From the NCBI GenBank assembly GCA_029260755.1, contig JAJDCQ010000224.1:1-64000 (forward strand): a stretch of 64,000 bases of DNA, written 5' to 3'. The position numbers and the translations under genes are program-made. Of this stretch, positions 46,901 through 55,046 are shown one piece after another. The DNA comes from Planctomycetota bacterium. Lineage in GTDB: Bacteria; Planctomycetota; J058; JAJDCQ01. A model generated the notes under the pieces. That model did no database searches. It saw nothing but the letters and a program-made list of their open reading frames with translations, and was not told where the DNA came from. Within the stretch, counting starts at the first letter, position 1. Every line of letters begins with the position of its first letter.

Positions 46901-47252
46901 CCCGGGCGGCGGCTACGTCGTGCTCCTCGGCCGACGGTTCGCGCACGTGCGGGGCGGACCGACCAAGGCGGTCCTCGAGACGGTCGCCGCCGCGGAGGCC
47001 AAGACCAATCCGTCGGTGCCGTCGCTCACCCAGCTCTCCAAGGGGATCCGAGGCGAGGTCGTCGCCCGGCTCGCCATCGGCGAGGGCGCCTCGGCCGACA
47101 CCCAGGCGAGCCTCGAGATCGGCGGACGCCAGGTCCGCCTCCGCGGCCTCCACGTCCTCGGAGCGCCGTCGAAGATCCTGGTCGCCGCGTCGGGAGACCT
47201 CGTCCTCACCCGGATCGCGGTCACGGTTCCCCGGCCGAAGCGGCCGAACTGA
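43929..47252 (+). CDS. Ser/Thr protein kinase with basic repeat linker and large extracytoplasmic domain
   Basis: A 1107-residue Hanks-type kinase. Kinase domain about 14-280: ARGGMGIVY, VAIKVIL, HRDLKPQN, DFGLV (Val in place of the usual Ala), GTPHYMSPE. A basic linker at about 318-355 carries four 9-residue repeats (SSARHRAIG type). A transmembrane helix sits at about 390-412 (TTILAAAAPVVLLLVLIIVLV). The remaining 690 residues are an acidic low-complexity segment, an Ala-rich helical region and a beta-rich end (GRQVRLRGLHVLGAPSKIL). No TPRs, unlike the other kinases here. ATG 43929 follows a G-rich site 16 bases away. It closes the WGR operon, so it may phosphorylate or sense for it (inference). 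Confidence 0.85.
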   Translation: MMRDPLGAIAALQRYQLVGEIARGGMGIVYRAHDLQLDRPVAIKVILAGPETSPLALERFLREAHVVARLNHPGIVSVYDFGRGDGLIYLVLELVEGGPLNELVAASGGRLAWPDAVRTLRLVLDAVGYAHGQGVVHRDLKPQNILVDRDGRIRVIDFGLVRQLDDEGGGAQLTQPGRCIGTPHYMSPEQFQPAHDVDARSDVYALGAVLYECLTGRPPIYEASLVEQVNAVLKGAPPPPPSAHGALVPPALDAIILKAIAKDREQRWASAAELSAALAELADAAPSGAGWTTPVPAPATSPAPDEASGSSTRLRAQRSSGRHRAPSSSARHRAIGSSARHRAIGSSARHRRVSGRHRVPSGRIKRTDPLRPAAADPDELDAAATRADRQLATTILAAAAPVVLLLVLIIVLVGSGDPAPEAATDDAGAGAGRRVAAALAAAGSGRPENGAGDDDDSGETPRPDAGPDDDAAGSETGGAGGATSGPTASDDQPAPPETAEGSGGAAPEVSTEPPDRAAPPEPTGPASGERLASLVAVDLPRAISDGDGDRAEDLLRLLVASVAAPEAPPALRGAPGLWANVIRAVMRRTANEPSRPLDEALLGLIGGDLPAARHVLARASLVADDPGSGELRADWTLAVAWMVAATSDELRAGTLGSSGEDGIDDIDDVLRADLAASRWPEAAALASAIGAARLESRLAPASIEAVAALTRAIDARARGDLEAAFAPARPGAGGQIEAIEAIGVPALTVHARLLHAAERLDAGEADAANAHVAAAVASAGADEKLTATTKPSAAAAAALAACRRIAIEGDPSKGVLPAASEKALDGFVPDARLGPLRALVKARAALLRPCAGMAKLDLVAWIDEIKTAIAGLDAHDEEAFGDATARALAETCRERLRARGSAAAKGHVVIDLDDPAIGAALGAPAATYAFVPGKGLARKGEDADLAAVAAVKPFPLTLPKAVRVIALAGEAGGERAPYLSFGYPGTAQGAIPGGGYVVLLGRRFAHVRGGPTKAVLETVAAAEAKTNPSVPSLTQLSKGIRGEVVARLAIGEGASADTQASLEIGGRQVRLRGLHVLGAPSKILVAASGDLVLTRIAVTVPRPKRPN
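44883..44990 (+). repeat. Four tandem 27-base repeats in the kinase gene
   Basis: Copies at 44883-44909, 44910-44936, 44937-44963 and 44964-44990 (the last diverging at its end). Each encodes SSARHRAIG or a close variant: a Ser/Arg/His-rich basic repeat that could be phosphorylated or bind membrane or nucleic acid. Confidence 0.85.
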
Positions 47253-47355
47253 CGCGTCCTCCGGTCGGCTTCCCCGCGCGCGCACGACATGGCAGACTCG
47301 GTCGCTCGACCGGCCCTGGCCCGATCGTCGGGAACGCGACGACGAGGAGCTCGCC

Positions 47356-47727
47356 ATGAAGTTCACGGTCTCGTACTGGATCCTGACGGTGCTGTTCCTG
47401 CTCCCGATGGCGGCGGGCGGCGTCGCCGACGTCCTGAACGTGGAGCAGGTCCAGGAGATCATGAAGCACCTGGGCTATCCGCCCTACCTCGCGGTTCTGC
47501 TCGGCGTCCTCAAGATCCTCGGCACGATCGCCCTGCTCGCGCCGGGCTTCGGCACCCTCAAGGAGTGGGCCTACGCCGGCTTCGCGTTCGACCTCCTCGG
47601 CGCGGTCGTCTCGCACGCCGCGGTCGGCGACGGGGCGGGGGACATCATCCCGCCGATCGTGATCGCCGTGATCGGCGCCGGCAGCTACGTGCTCCGCCCG
47701 GAGAGTCGGCGCCCCGGCGCTCTGTAG
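47356..47727 (+). CDS. DoxX-like four-helix membrane protein
   Basis: A 123-residue integral membrane protein with four predicted helices (VSYWILTVLFLLPMAAGGVA; YLAVLLGVLKILGTIALLAP; WAYAGFAFDLLGAVVSHAAV; IIPPIVIAVIGAGSYVL), matching DoxX-like family proteins (relatives of the thiosulfate:quinone oxidoreductase subunit). A bare DoxX protein is often linked to redox stress; no partner enzyme is here. GAGGAGC seven bases before the ATG. The next gene follows after eight bases. Confidence 0.85.
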   Translation: MKFTVSYWILTVLFLLPMAAGGVADVLNVEQVQEIMKHLGYPPYLAVLLGVLKILGTIALLAPGFGTLKEWAYAGFAFDLLGAVVSHAAVGDGAGDIIPPIVIAVIGAGSYVLRPESRRPGAL

Positions 47728-47735
47728 CCCCCGCC

Positions 47736-48278
47736 GTGCGGCCGAGAGGCGAGCAGCCGATCGACCTCGAGGCGTTCCTCGCCGCCTGCCGGCGCGAGGT
47801 GGAGGTGCCGGCCGACGAGGCGACGATCCGCCGCGTCGCCGCGGCGAGCGGCGAGGTCCGCTACCGCACCTTCACCGCCTCGTCCGCCGAGCTCGTGGCC
47901 GCGGGCGTCGTGACGGCGTGGGACACCGACGCCGACCGCTCGCGCTTCATCCCGACCGACGCGCCGCGCGCCGAGCCTCGCCGCGCCATCGCGCTCGCCG
48001 AGCTCCTCGCCTCGCCGGCGCTCCTCGCCGCCAAGGTCGCCGAGCTCGAGGCGAGCCGGGCGGATCGGCCGGCGCGGCCGACGCCTCGGGTCATCACGCT
48101 CCATTGCGCCCGGTGCGACGGGCGCTGGCTCCTCGACGGCAACCACGGCCTGCTGACGATCTGCCGGGCCGGGGCGCCGGTGGACGTCGAGGTCGCCGAG
48201 ATGACGAGCCCGGCGTGGCGCCCGTCGATCCGCGCGTGCACCTGCCCGAGCGTCGAGAGCGACGAGAGCGACGGGTAA
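47736..48278 (+). CDS. Hypothetical protein with C-terminal cysteine cluster
   Basis: A 180-residue protein beginning at GTG 47736, eight bases after the DoxX-like stop. A helical N-terminus (LEAFLAACRREVEVPADEAT) leads to a beta segment and a C-terminal zinc- or redox-type cluster: HCARCDGRW ... LTICRAG ... ACTCPS. No known family recognised. Same-strand proximity links it to the DoxX-like protein. The ribosome site is poor, so the start could be different. Confidence 0.45.
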   Translation: MRPRGEQPIDLEAFLAACRREVEVPADEATIRRVAAASGEVRYRTFTASSAELVAAGVVTAWDTDADRSRFIPTDAPRAEPRRAIALAELLASPALLAAKVAELEASRADRPARPTPRVITLHCARCDGRWLLDGNHGLLTICRAGAPVDVEVAEMTSPAWRPSIRACTCPSVESDESDG

Positions 48279-48287
48279 CGACTCGCG

Positions 48288-48941
48288 TCAGTCGTCCGAC
48301 TCGCGGAGACGGTCGGTGAACCCGGGGCGCGCGGGCGCCGGCGCCGGCTTCGCCGCCTCCGCCTCCTCCTCGTTCGCGGCGACCAGGCGCCCCAGGACGG
48401 TGCGGATCGTCCACTTCAGAAGCCGCTCGATCGGACCCCAGGTCGAGAGCGACCCGAGCGGAAACGCCTGGCGCGACCATCGCTCCCACGAGAACGCGTC
48501 GTGGTGATCGACGATGAGACCGTCGCGGACGGTCAGCGTCGCGGTGATGACGTTGTGGACGGGGCGCCCGAAGCGGCCCGGCGGGAAGTCGTAGTCGGCC
48601 ACCCACTGGACGGTCGCCGTGTCGCCCTTCGCCGAGAGGAGCTCGTAGGAGAACGTGCCGCCGCCGCTGGGGCTCACCAGGACCCGCCACATCCCCATCG
48701 TCCCCGCGCGATCCGAGAACGTGAAGATCTCGTCGCGGAACGAGACGTCGGGGTGGTAGAGACGCTCCATCGTCTCGGCGTCGCCCGAGACGAACGCATC
48801 GTAGAACGCGCGCGCGACCGCCTCGGCGCCGCGAACCTCGTCGCCGCTCGCCCCCGAGCCGTCGCCGGGGACGGCCGCGGCGGGGCCGGCGATCGAGAGG
48901 GAGAGACCGACGACGAGGGCGGCGATCAGGCGGCGGTTCAT
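48288..48941 (-). CDS. Exported SnoaL/NTF2-like protein
   Basis: A 217-residue protein with a signal peptide (MNRRLIAALVVGLSLSIAGP...) and an NTF2-fold SnoaL-like domain: VARAFYDAFVSGDAETMERL, YHPDVSFRDEIF, ATVQWVADYDFPPG, NVITATLTVRDGLIVDHHDA. It is an extracytoplasmic ligand-binding or orphan protein. I start it at ATG 48941, after which the signal peptide begins; the frame is open to 49031. A good promoter lies at 49002-49031. Ends nine bases from the convergent cysteine-cluster gene. Confidence 0.8.
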   Translation of the reverse strand: MNRRLIAALVVGLSLSIAGPAAAVPGDGSGASGDEVRGAEAVARAFYDAFVSGDAETMERLYHPDVSFRDEIFTFSDRAGTMGMWRVLVSPSGGGTFSYELLSAKGDTATVQWVADYDFPPGRFGRPVHNVITATLTVRDGLIVDHHDAFSWERWSRQAFPLGSLSTWGPIERLLKWTIRTVLGRLVAANEEEAEAAKPAPAPARPGFTDRLRESDD

Positions 48942-49001
48942 CGGGCGGCTCCAGTCTTCGACGTCGGTGGGGTCGCGCGCCGACGCCCGGCGCGGTCCGG
49001 C

Positions 49002-49031
49002 AGTATGGCGGCTCCGCGCGAAGCGGGTCAA
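49002..49031 (-). promoter_or_regulatory. Candidate promoter (TTGACC-18-CATACT)
   Basis: On the minus strand TTGACC (49026-49031) and CATACT (49002-49007), spacer 18, about 60 bases before the start at 48941 of the exported SnoaL-like protein. Confidence 0.58.
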
Positions 49032-49141
49032 CTCGGGTCGAAGGCCGAGCGCTCTTCCCGTAGATGCGACCCGCCCCTCACCGCTAGGATCGCACCGATC
49101 GCGGGGCGCCGTTCGCCCCCTCCCCCTGCCCGGAGGCTCCC

Positions 49142-49744
49142 ATGCCCGGTCGCATTCGAATCACTCTCGTCGAGTCCCTCGTCGTGCTCCTCGCCTTGCT
49201 CGTGGTCGCGAGCCTCCTGCCCGCCTGCACGAGCGCCGCCCACGACAAGGCGCACCGGACCCACTGCGCGAACAACCTGCGCCAGATCGGCGTCGCCTCG
49301 ATCGCCTACATGGCCTCCAACCTCGGGCCGGAGGGCCGCAAGGGGTTCATGCCGCACGTCAACCAGCTCGACACCGACGATGGCCCGGCCGACGTGGGAA
49401 CCGTGCTCGGCCTCCTGATGCGCGTGGGCGAGATCGACGAGACCGAGGTCTACGTCTGCGCCGCATCCGGCGACACGGTCCAGAGACTCGGCCCGAACGA
49501 GCAGGTCTCCGCGTTCCGGTTCGCGGACAGCGACGTCACGACCTCGTCCGCGTTCTCCTACGGCTGGACGAAGAAGGCACGCACCGACGGCAACTCGACC
49601 TCGTCGGCCGTCCTCTCTGCCGACCGGCGAACCGGCGAGGGCGGCAACCACGCGGGAGGACGAAACGTGCTCCAGTTCGACTCGAGCGTCAGCTTCGTCC
49701 CCGAGGGCGACCTCGACCTGGCCGAGATCAACCTCGCCGACTGA
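49142..49744 (+). CDS. DUF1559-like pilin-type protein (planctomycetal)
   Basis: A 200-residue protein with a type-IV-pilin-like N-terminus (RITLVESLVVLLALLVVASL; Glu at the +5 place) and a globular domain with conserved NNLRQIGVASIAYMAS. Near the end HAGGRNVLQFDSS resembles the H-x9-DG box of DUF1559 pseudopilins, with Ser replacing Gly. DUF1559 proteins are a very large planctomycetal family of unknown function. The residue before the cut site is Arg, not Gly, and LLPAC could alternatively act as a lipobox. GGAGG precedes the ATG at five bases. Confidence 0.75.
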   Translation: MPGRIRITLVESLVVLLALLVVASLLPACTSAAHDKAHRTHCANNLRQIGVASIAYMASNLGPEGRKGFMPHVNQLDTDDGPADVGTVLGLLMRVGEIDETEVYVCAASGDTVQRLGPNEQVSAFRFADSDVTTSSAFSYGWTKKARTDGNSTSSAVLSADRRTGEGGNHAGGRNVLQFDSSVSFVPEGDLDLAEINLAD

Positions 49745-49837
49745 CCGGGAGGCGAGCCCTCGGCCGGGCGGAGGCTCTCGCCCTGGGAGACTGTGGCAGA
49801 ATGAGCGTGAAGCGACGACTCGTCGCAGGCTCCCATC

Positions 49838-50380
49838 CTAGCCGAGCCGGAGCGGACCGGCCTTCAGCGCCTCGAGCAGGCTCGACTCGCGGAGCCAGCC
49901 GCTCGCGGCGCGCTCCCCTCGCCGATGGACCTTCAGCGCGAGGCCCGCGCCGGCGCGCGCCGCCCGCAGGACGAAGCGCTCGTCGTCCGGGAGAGGGCCG
50001 GAGGGCTCGTCCTCCTCCTCCCGGATCTCGGGGGTCCACATGTCCTCGCCCGGCTCGGAGTAGCGACGTTCGGCGCGGACCTTCTCCTCGAACGAGAGGA
50101 GCGACGCGCCGCTCTCGAGGCGCCGAACCGGCCCGGCGAGGACGACGTCGAGGTTCGTGCGGCTGCCGCGGTTGCTGGCCGTGTGCTCGTTCGACCAGCT
50201 CCAGGTGAGCTGAAAGCGATCGGCCTCGAGCCTCAGCTCGACGCTCCACTCGGTCGTCTCCTCGTGACCCGACCAGGGCCCCGCCATCGAGGTGTGCTTG
50301 CGATCCGAACGGCCGGAGGCGACCCACGTCTCGGAGGCGCTCCGGCCGCTCGACGCCTTCTTGCCCTTGCGCTTGGCCAT
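49838..50380 (-). CDS. Hypothetical protein
   Basis: A 180-residue cytoplasmic protein with a Lys/Ser-rich start (MAKRKGKKASSGRSA) and a beta-rich core (EWSVELRLEADRFQLTWSWS; NLDVVLAGPVRRLESG), then a helical end. No family recognised and no motif. It is the last gene of the long leftward series, 17 bases downstream of the TIM-barrel protein, so it may be co-transcribed with it. The opposite strand also has an open frame but with shadow-type composition. Confidence 0.5.
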   Translation of the reverse strand: MAKRKGKKASSGRSASETWVASGRSDRKHTSMAGPWSGHEETTEWSVELRLEADRFQLTWSWSNEHTASNRGSRTNLDVVLAGPVRRLESGASLLSFEEKVRAERRYSEPGEDMWTPEIREEEDEPSGPLPDDERFVLRAARAGAGLALKVHRRGERAASGWLRESSLLEALKAGPLRLG

Positions 50381-50397
50381 GACGGCAGCTTAGCAGC

Positions 50398-52647
50398 TCA
50401 CGGCCAGCGGACGGTCACGACGTTGCTCCGCTTCGGCACGGTCCGGTTGCCATCGCGCGCGAGGGTGCTGACCATGAAGCCGACGAGCTCGCCCGAGCGG
50501 GGCCGCCAGCTATCGAGCGGGGCGCGCTTGATGTGGTTGCCCATCTGATCGGCGACGGTGACGCGTGGGGGGTTACTCCCGAGCGCCTTGCAGTGCTGAC
50601 CGGGGCGGAGCCACTCGTAGGTCGCTGCGTACCACTGCCCGTTTCGCTTCACGAAGACCCACGGGTTGCCGGCGAGGTCGGTGCCGTTGATGTTGCGGAC
50701 CGGCCACTGTCCGCGCTCGGTGTGATCGATGCAGATGCGAGCGTCGGTGATGTCGACGTTCGTGATGGTGGAGGTGCGCGGCCAGCCGCTCACGTCGGTG
50801 TGGAGCCAGGTGACGGTCGAGAGATCGATCTGATCGACGCCGCCCGCGGGGGGCGGAGCCGGGGAGGGAGCCGGCGTCGGCGTCGGCGCGGACGAAGCTC
50901 GCGGAGCTCCGTTGCCGAGCCCGGCCGCGCGCCCGGTGCTCCGGATCGCGCCGCCGATCGCCTGGCTGTGGTCGGTGATCGTCGGATCGTTGCCGCGGTC
51001 GCGGACGTTGAACTCCGCGGCGATGTAGGGGCGATCGCCCGTCATGAGGCGCCGGCTGTCGGCCCGGTAGCCGGAGAGGTCCATCCCGTTCTCGAGCTGG
51101 AGGCAGACGAAGTCGAAGCCGCGCTTGTAGGGCGTGTTCACGTTGCGCGACTCGCCGGTGGTGAGGTGCACGCCGACCGGGTGCCGCGTCCGGCTCTGGA
51201 GATGCGCCCGGCGCCGCGCGACCGCGCCCTCGCTCCAGTACTCGTCGACCTCGAGCCCGATCACCCACAGGATCGGGAGCGACTCGAACGCCTGGACCAT
51301 GTCGTCGACGTAGCGGTTGAAGTCGCCGAGCGACGCGCGCCGGATCTCCGGCGAGTCGTCGGCCGCGAGCCAGATGACCGGTCGGATGCCGAGGTCGATC
51401 AGCTCCTGGAGAGCGGCCTGCCACTCGGTGATCCGAGCGCGGTTCGGCGACCCGGGCGTCATCGAGAAGCGGCTCGCGTCGGAACCGTACGGGGTCACCA
51501 CGTTGCCGGCCGAGGCGCCCCGGTAGTCGCCCTGGTTCAGGGTGTAGATGTAGATGCTGTTGTAGCCCTCGCGCACCATCGCCTCGCGGATGCGTCGGCG
51601 TCGGCTCGCGTCCATGCCGAGATAGCAGTGGGTGTTGAAGCGGATGATGTCGTCGCCCGGGCGGACGGCGGTGAGGAAGTCGGTCGTGAGGAAGGTCGCC
51701 TGCCCGCCGCTGTGGAAGCGATCGCCGCGGGTCGTGATCGGGGCGAGGGTCCGCGGGGACGGAGGAGGTGGCGGCGCGCCGGCCGTCACCGTGACGGTCG
51801 CCTCGGCGCGCTGGCCGAACCAGCGGACGGCCTCGTGCACCATCCGCCACGCCGGCCGGAGCGTGCCGGAGCGCGCCGGCCCCTCGATCTCGAACGCGAA
51901 GGTGTGGGTCTGTCCGGGCGCGACACGCGCGCCGCGAGGCAGGTAGACCCGGACGCCGCCGCCCGGCATGAGCCGCGCCGCGTCCCCGCGCGAGTCGTCG
52001 ATGGCGCCGAGCTTGAAGCCGTCGCTCCGCGTCCAGGTCGCCTGGCCGGTGTTCCGGACGACGACCGAGACCGGCGCCCGCTGGCCGACGCCGATCGAGG
52101 CCGGGATCGTCGCCGAGACGATCTCCGCCGCATCCGGCGAGGGCGGGGGCGGAGGGGGCGGAGCGGTCGAGCCCGCGATCGCCTTCGGCGAGCCGGCGAG
52201 GAGGGCGACCCGCCCGCTGCCGTCCGCGTCGACGGCGTAGGCGAAGAGCTCGCGGTTGCTGCCGAGCAGGCTGCCCGGCACCGTGAACGAGAAGCCGTGG
52301 TCGCCGGGGTGGCCGGTCGCCCGGTTCACGTCCGGGCGCGACCGGTTGGCCCGCACGGACGCGAGGACGCGACCGCCGCCGCCGGCCGGGCCGTCGACGA
52401 AGAGGCGAACCTCGAGCGCGCGGCCGGGGTCGTCGGGATCGAGCGCCCAGCCCGAGACGGTGCCGGCCGCGTCGATCGCCTCGAGGGCGCCGATCGGCGC
52501 GGCGCTCGCGGGCGGCGGCGTCCGGCGTCGACCGATCGCGTGGGCGTCGGCGATCACGACGAGGCTGACGAGGCTCGCGACGCCGAGGGCGAGGATGATC
52601 CGCCCACCGCTCGACCGCGTGCGGTGCTTCTTCGTTCGGGTGTTCAT
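50398..52647 (-). CDS. Exported multi-domain protein: NBR1-like Ig domain, TIM-barrel glycosidase-like domain, C-terminal beta module
   Basis: A 749-residue exported protein (signal peptide about 15-37). Residues 50-165 form a beta module (GTVSGWALDPDDPGRALEVR; GHPGDHGFSFTVPGSLLGS). Residues 176-288 are like the NBR1 immunoglobulin domain (SVVVRNTGQATWTRSDGFKL; GRTHTFAFEI-type strand APGQTHTFAFEIEG). Residues 300-560 look like a glycoside-hydrolase-type barrel (DIIRFNTHCYLGMDASR; LPILWVIGLEVDEYWSEG with candidate acidic residues; PYIAAEFNVRDRG). A Pro-rich linker and a sugar-binding-like module (VTWLHTDVSGWPRTSTITNV) end it. Substrate unknown. GAGGGACC precedes the ATG. Confidence 0.65.
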   Translation of the reverse strand: MNTRTKKHRTRSSGGRIILALGVASLVSLVVIADAHAIGRRRTPPPASAAPIGALEAIDAAGTVSGWALDPDDPGRALEVRLFVDGPAGGGGRVLASVRANRSRPDVNRATGHPGDHGFSFTVPGSLLGSNRELFAYAVDADGSGRVALLAGSPKAIAGSTAPPPPPPPSPDAAEIVSATIPASIGVGQRAPVSVVVRNTGQATWTRSDGFKLGAIDDSRGDAARLMPGGGVRVYLPRGARVAPGQTHTFAFEIEGPARSGTLRPAWRMVHEAVRWFGQRAEATVTVTAGAPPPPPSPRTLAPITTRGDRFHSGGQATFLTTDFLTAVRPGDDIIRFNTHCYLGMDASRRRRIREAMVREGYNSIYIYTLNQGDYRGASAGNVVTPYGSDASRFSMTPGSPNRARITEWQAALQELIDLGIRPVIWLAADDSPEIRRASLGDFNRYVDDMVQAFESLPILWVIGLEVDEYWSEGAVARRRAHLQSRTRHPVGVHLTTGESRNVNTPYKRGFDFVCLQLENGMDLSGYRADSRRLMTGDRPYIAAEFNVRDRGNDPTITDHSQAIGGAIRSTGRAAGLGNGAPRASSAPTPTPAPSPAPPPAGGVDQIDLSTVTWLHTDVSGWPRTSTITNVDITDARICIDHTERGQWPVRNINGTDLAGNPWVFVKRNGQWYAATYEWLRPGQHCKALGSNPPRVTVADQMGNHIKRAPLDSWRPRSGELVGFMVSTLARDGNRTVPKRSNVVTVRWP

Positions 52648-52765
52648 CGGGTCCCTCTCTCTGGCTTTCCCTTGCCTTCTCGGAGAACCCGTGGCCCTTC
52701 CCTACCCCGGCGTCACTCAGATTCTTCGGTTCCCTCACCGATTTACGTTTTCGTGACGCGCGCGC

Positions 52766-55039
52766 CTAGCGAGGGTCGCCGGCCTCGCGCGACGCCTCGA
52801 TCTCGGCGAGCTGCCGGCGGAGAGCCGGCGCGAACTGACCCCGCGGCTCGAGCTCGAGGCAACGCCGGATGTCGACCAGCGCCCCCTCGGGGTCGCCCGC
52901 CGCGATCCGGGCGTCCGCTCGATCGGAGAGGACGGTGACGTCGTCGGGCAGGAGCGCGAGGGAGCGGTCGAGGTCCTCGATCGCGCCGGCCGCGTCCTTC
53001 GCTTTGAGCTTCGCGGAGCCGCGCCCCGACCAGTTGTCGGGGTCGTCGGGATCGAGGGCGATGGCGCGGTCGTAGTCGGCGATCGCCCCAGCGGGATCGC
53101 CCGACATCGCCCGGGCGAGCCCCCGATACTCGTAGAGGTCGTCGTCGTCGGGCTCGATCGCGATCGCCGTGGTCAGGTCGGCGATCGCCCCGGCGTGGTC
53201 GCCGCTCGACATCCGGGCGAGCCCGCGGAGCGAGCGGGGCGTCCGGTCGCCCGGAGCGAGCTCGACCGCCCGATCGAGGGCGGCGATCGCCTCGACGAAC
53301 CGGCCGAACGGCATCAGGACCTGCCCGCGGAGGGTCCACGCCTCGGCGTCGTCCGGCGCCGCCGCGCAGGCACGCTCGAGGAAGGCGAGCGACGTCGCGA
53401 GGTCCCCGTCGACCTGCTCGAGGAGGGCGAGCCCGATGAGCGCCTCGGAATCCTCGGGATCGAGGGCCAGGGAGCGTCGGAGCGCATCCGCGCCGCCGAC
53501 GAAGTCATCCTGGGCGAGACGCGCCCGGCCGAGCCACGACCAGAGCGATGCGTCCTCGGGATCGATCTCGACCGCCCGCTCGACCTCTCGGATGGCGACC
53601 TCCGGCTCACCGATCGCCGAGTAGACGGCGGCGCGGACGACGACCACCCGCCGACGGGGCGGATCGGCCGGATCGGCGAGCTCGAGGTCGGCGAGGGCGC
53701 CGCGCGCATCTCCGGCCCGGTAGCGCGCGTAACCGCGCGCGAAGTGCAGCTCGGGCGTTCCGCCCGTCTCGGCGATGCGCGCATCGAGCCGGGCGAGCTC
53801 GGCGTCGAGCTCGCCCGCCGCGATGATCGCGTCGATCCTCCGCCGTGGGTCGGCTCCCCCGTCGACGACGGGGACGGACGATGGCTCCTCCTCGCCCGAG
53901 TCGTCGGGGGAAGACTCGCCCGCCTCCCGCGCCGGCGTCCCGATCGCCGGCGTCCCGATCGGCGGCGTCTCGGTCGCTGACGTCCCCCCGAGCGATGTCC
54001 GCACCTCGGGCGCGACGCTCGAGTCGTCGGCATCGCCCGACCAGGGAGCGAGGACGACCGCGGCAGCGACCGCACCGACGAGCAGTCCGAACGTGAGACC
54101 GATCGCCAGCCCGGAGGCATCGGCGCGCGGCCGACGACGCCCCGGCGTCGCCACCGGAACGCGCCCCCGGAGCGCCTCGGCCAGCGCCGCCGCCGAGTCG
54201 AAGCGATCCTCGGGCGCCGGGGCGAGGCAGCGCAGGACGACGGCGTCGAGCCACGGCTCGATCCGCCATTCGTGCTCGGACGGCGACGCCACGTCGGCCG
54301 CGAGCTGCATGCGGAGCAGCGTCGGTAGCGAGTCCGCCTCGTAGGGACCGACCCCGGTCAGCATCGCGTAGAGGGTCGCGCCGAGCCCATACACGTCGGC
54401 CGCCACGCCGATTCGCTCGGTCTCCCCCGCGGCCTGCTCGGGCGCCGCGTAGCCGGCCGTCCCCAGGAACGCGCCGTGGATGGTGATCGGGATTCCGATC
54501 GTCGTGGTGCCCGTCGCCGGACGATCCTCGCCGCGGAGAATCCCGGCGAGGCCGAAGTCGGTGAGGAGCGGCGCCCCGTCCGCGCGGAGGAGGACGTTGG
54601 CCGGCTTGATGTCGCGGTGGAGGAAGCCCTTCGCGTGCGCCGCCTCGAGGGCGTCGGCGAGGGCGATCGTCAGCTCGACGGCGACGTCGGGCTCGAGGCG
54701 GCGCTCGCGCTCGATCCGCCCCGCGAGCGAGCCTCCGGGGACGAGCTCCATCGCGAGGAACGGAACGCCGTCGGCGTCCTCGCCCGCCTCGATGATGCGG
54801 ACGACGCCGGGGTGACGAAGCTGGGTGAGGGCGCGGGCCTCGCGGGCGAAGCGACGCCGCGCGTGGGCGTCGACGACGCCGAGGAGGCGCTTGATCGCGA
54901 TCTCGCTCCCGTCGACGCGATCGCGCGCGTGGAGGACGACCCCCATGCCTCCGCTGGCGATCATCCCCAGGATCTCGTAACGGTCGGCGGCGCTCACGCT
55001 GACGGCAGCATGACCGACCGGCGGCCGCGCCACCAACAC
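52766..55039 (-). CDS. Receptor-like Ser/Thr protein kinase with ~10 TPRs
   Basis: A kinase of up to 757 residues. Kinase domain about 19-291: ASGGMGVVLHA, IAIKRLLG, HRDIKPANVLL, DFGLAG, GTAGYAAPE, complete. One transmembrane helix at about 306-329 (LTFGLLVGAVAAAVVLA), an acidic/Pro linker, and about 10 TPRs at 430-750 (ALDPDDPDNWSGRGSAKLKA-type repeats). The start is uncertain: TTG 55039 gives the longest frame, GTG 54997 starts just before the kinase fold; neither has a clear ribosome site. Lies eight bases after the EamA-like gene's stop, so both are likely co-transcribed. Confidence 0.9.
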   Translation of the reverse strand: MLVARPPVGHAAVSVSAADRYEILGMIASGGMGVVLHARDRVDGSEIAIKRLLGVVDAHARRRFAREARALTQLRHPGVVRIIEAGEDADGVPFLAMELVPGGSLAGRIERERRLEPDVAVELTIALADALEAAHAKGFLHRDIKPANVLLRADGAPLLTDFGLAGILRGEDRPATGTTTIGIPITIHGAFLGTAGYAAPEQAAGETERIGVAADVYGLGATLYAMLTGVGPYEADSLPTLLRMQLAADVASPSEHEWRIEPWLDAVVLRCLAPAPEDRFDSAAALAEALRGRVPVATPGRRRPRADASGLAIGLTFGLLVGAVAAAVVLAPWSGDADDSSVAPEVRTSLGGTSATETPPIGTPAIGTPAREAGESSPDDSGEEEPSSVPVVDGGADPRRRIDAIIAAGELDAELARLDARIAETGGTPELHFARGYARYRAGDARGALADLELADPADPPRRRVVVVRAAVYSAIGEPEVAIREVERAVEIDPEDASLWSWLGRARLAQDDFVGGADALRRSLALDPEDSEALIGLALLEQVDGDLATSLAFLERACAAAPDDAEAWTLRGQVLMPFGRFVEAIAALDRAVELAPGDRTPRSLRGLARMSSGDHAGAIADLTTAIAIEPDDDDLYEYRGLARAMSGDPAGAIADYDRAIALDPDDPDNWSGRGSAKLKAKDAAGAIEDLDRSLALLPDDVTVLSDRADARIAAGDPEGALVDIRRCLELEPRGQFAPALRRQLAEIEASREAGDPR

Positions 55040-55046
55040 GCGGCGC

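Noticed and set aside
49812..49826. GCGACGACTCGTCGC palindrome between convergent genes
   Set aside because: Effective hairpin loop is too tight and no T-run; terminator function not supported.
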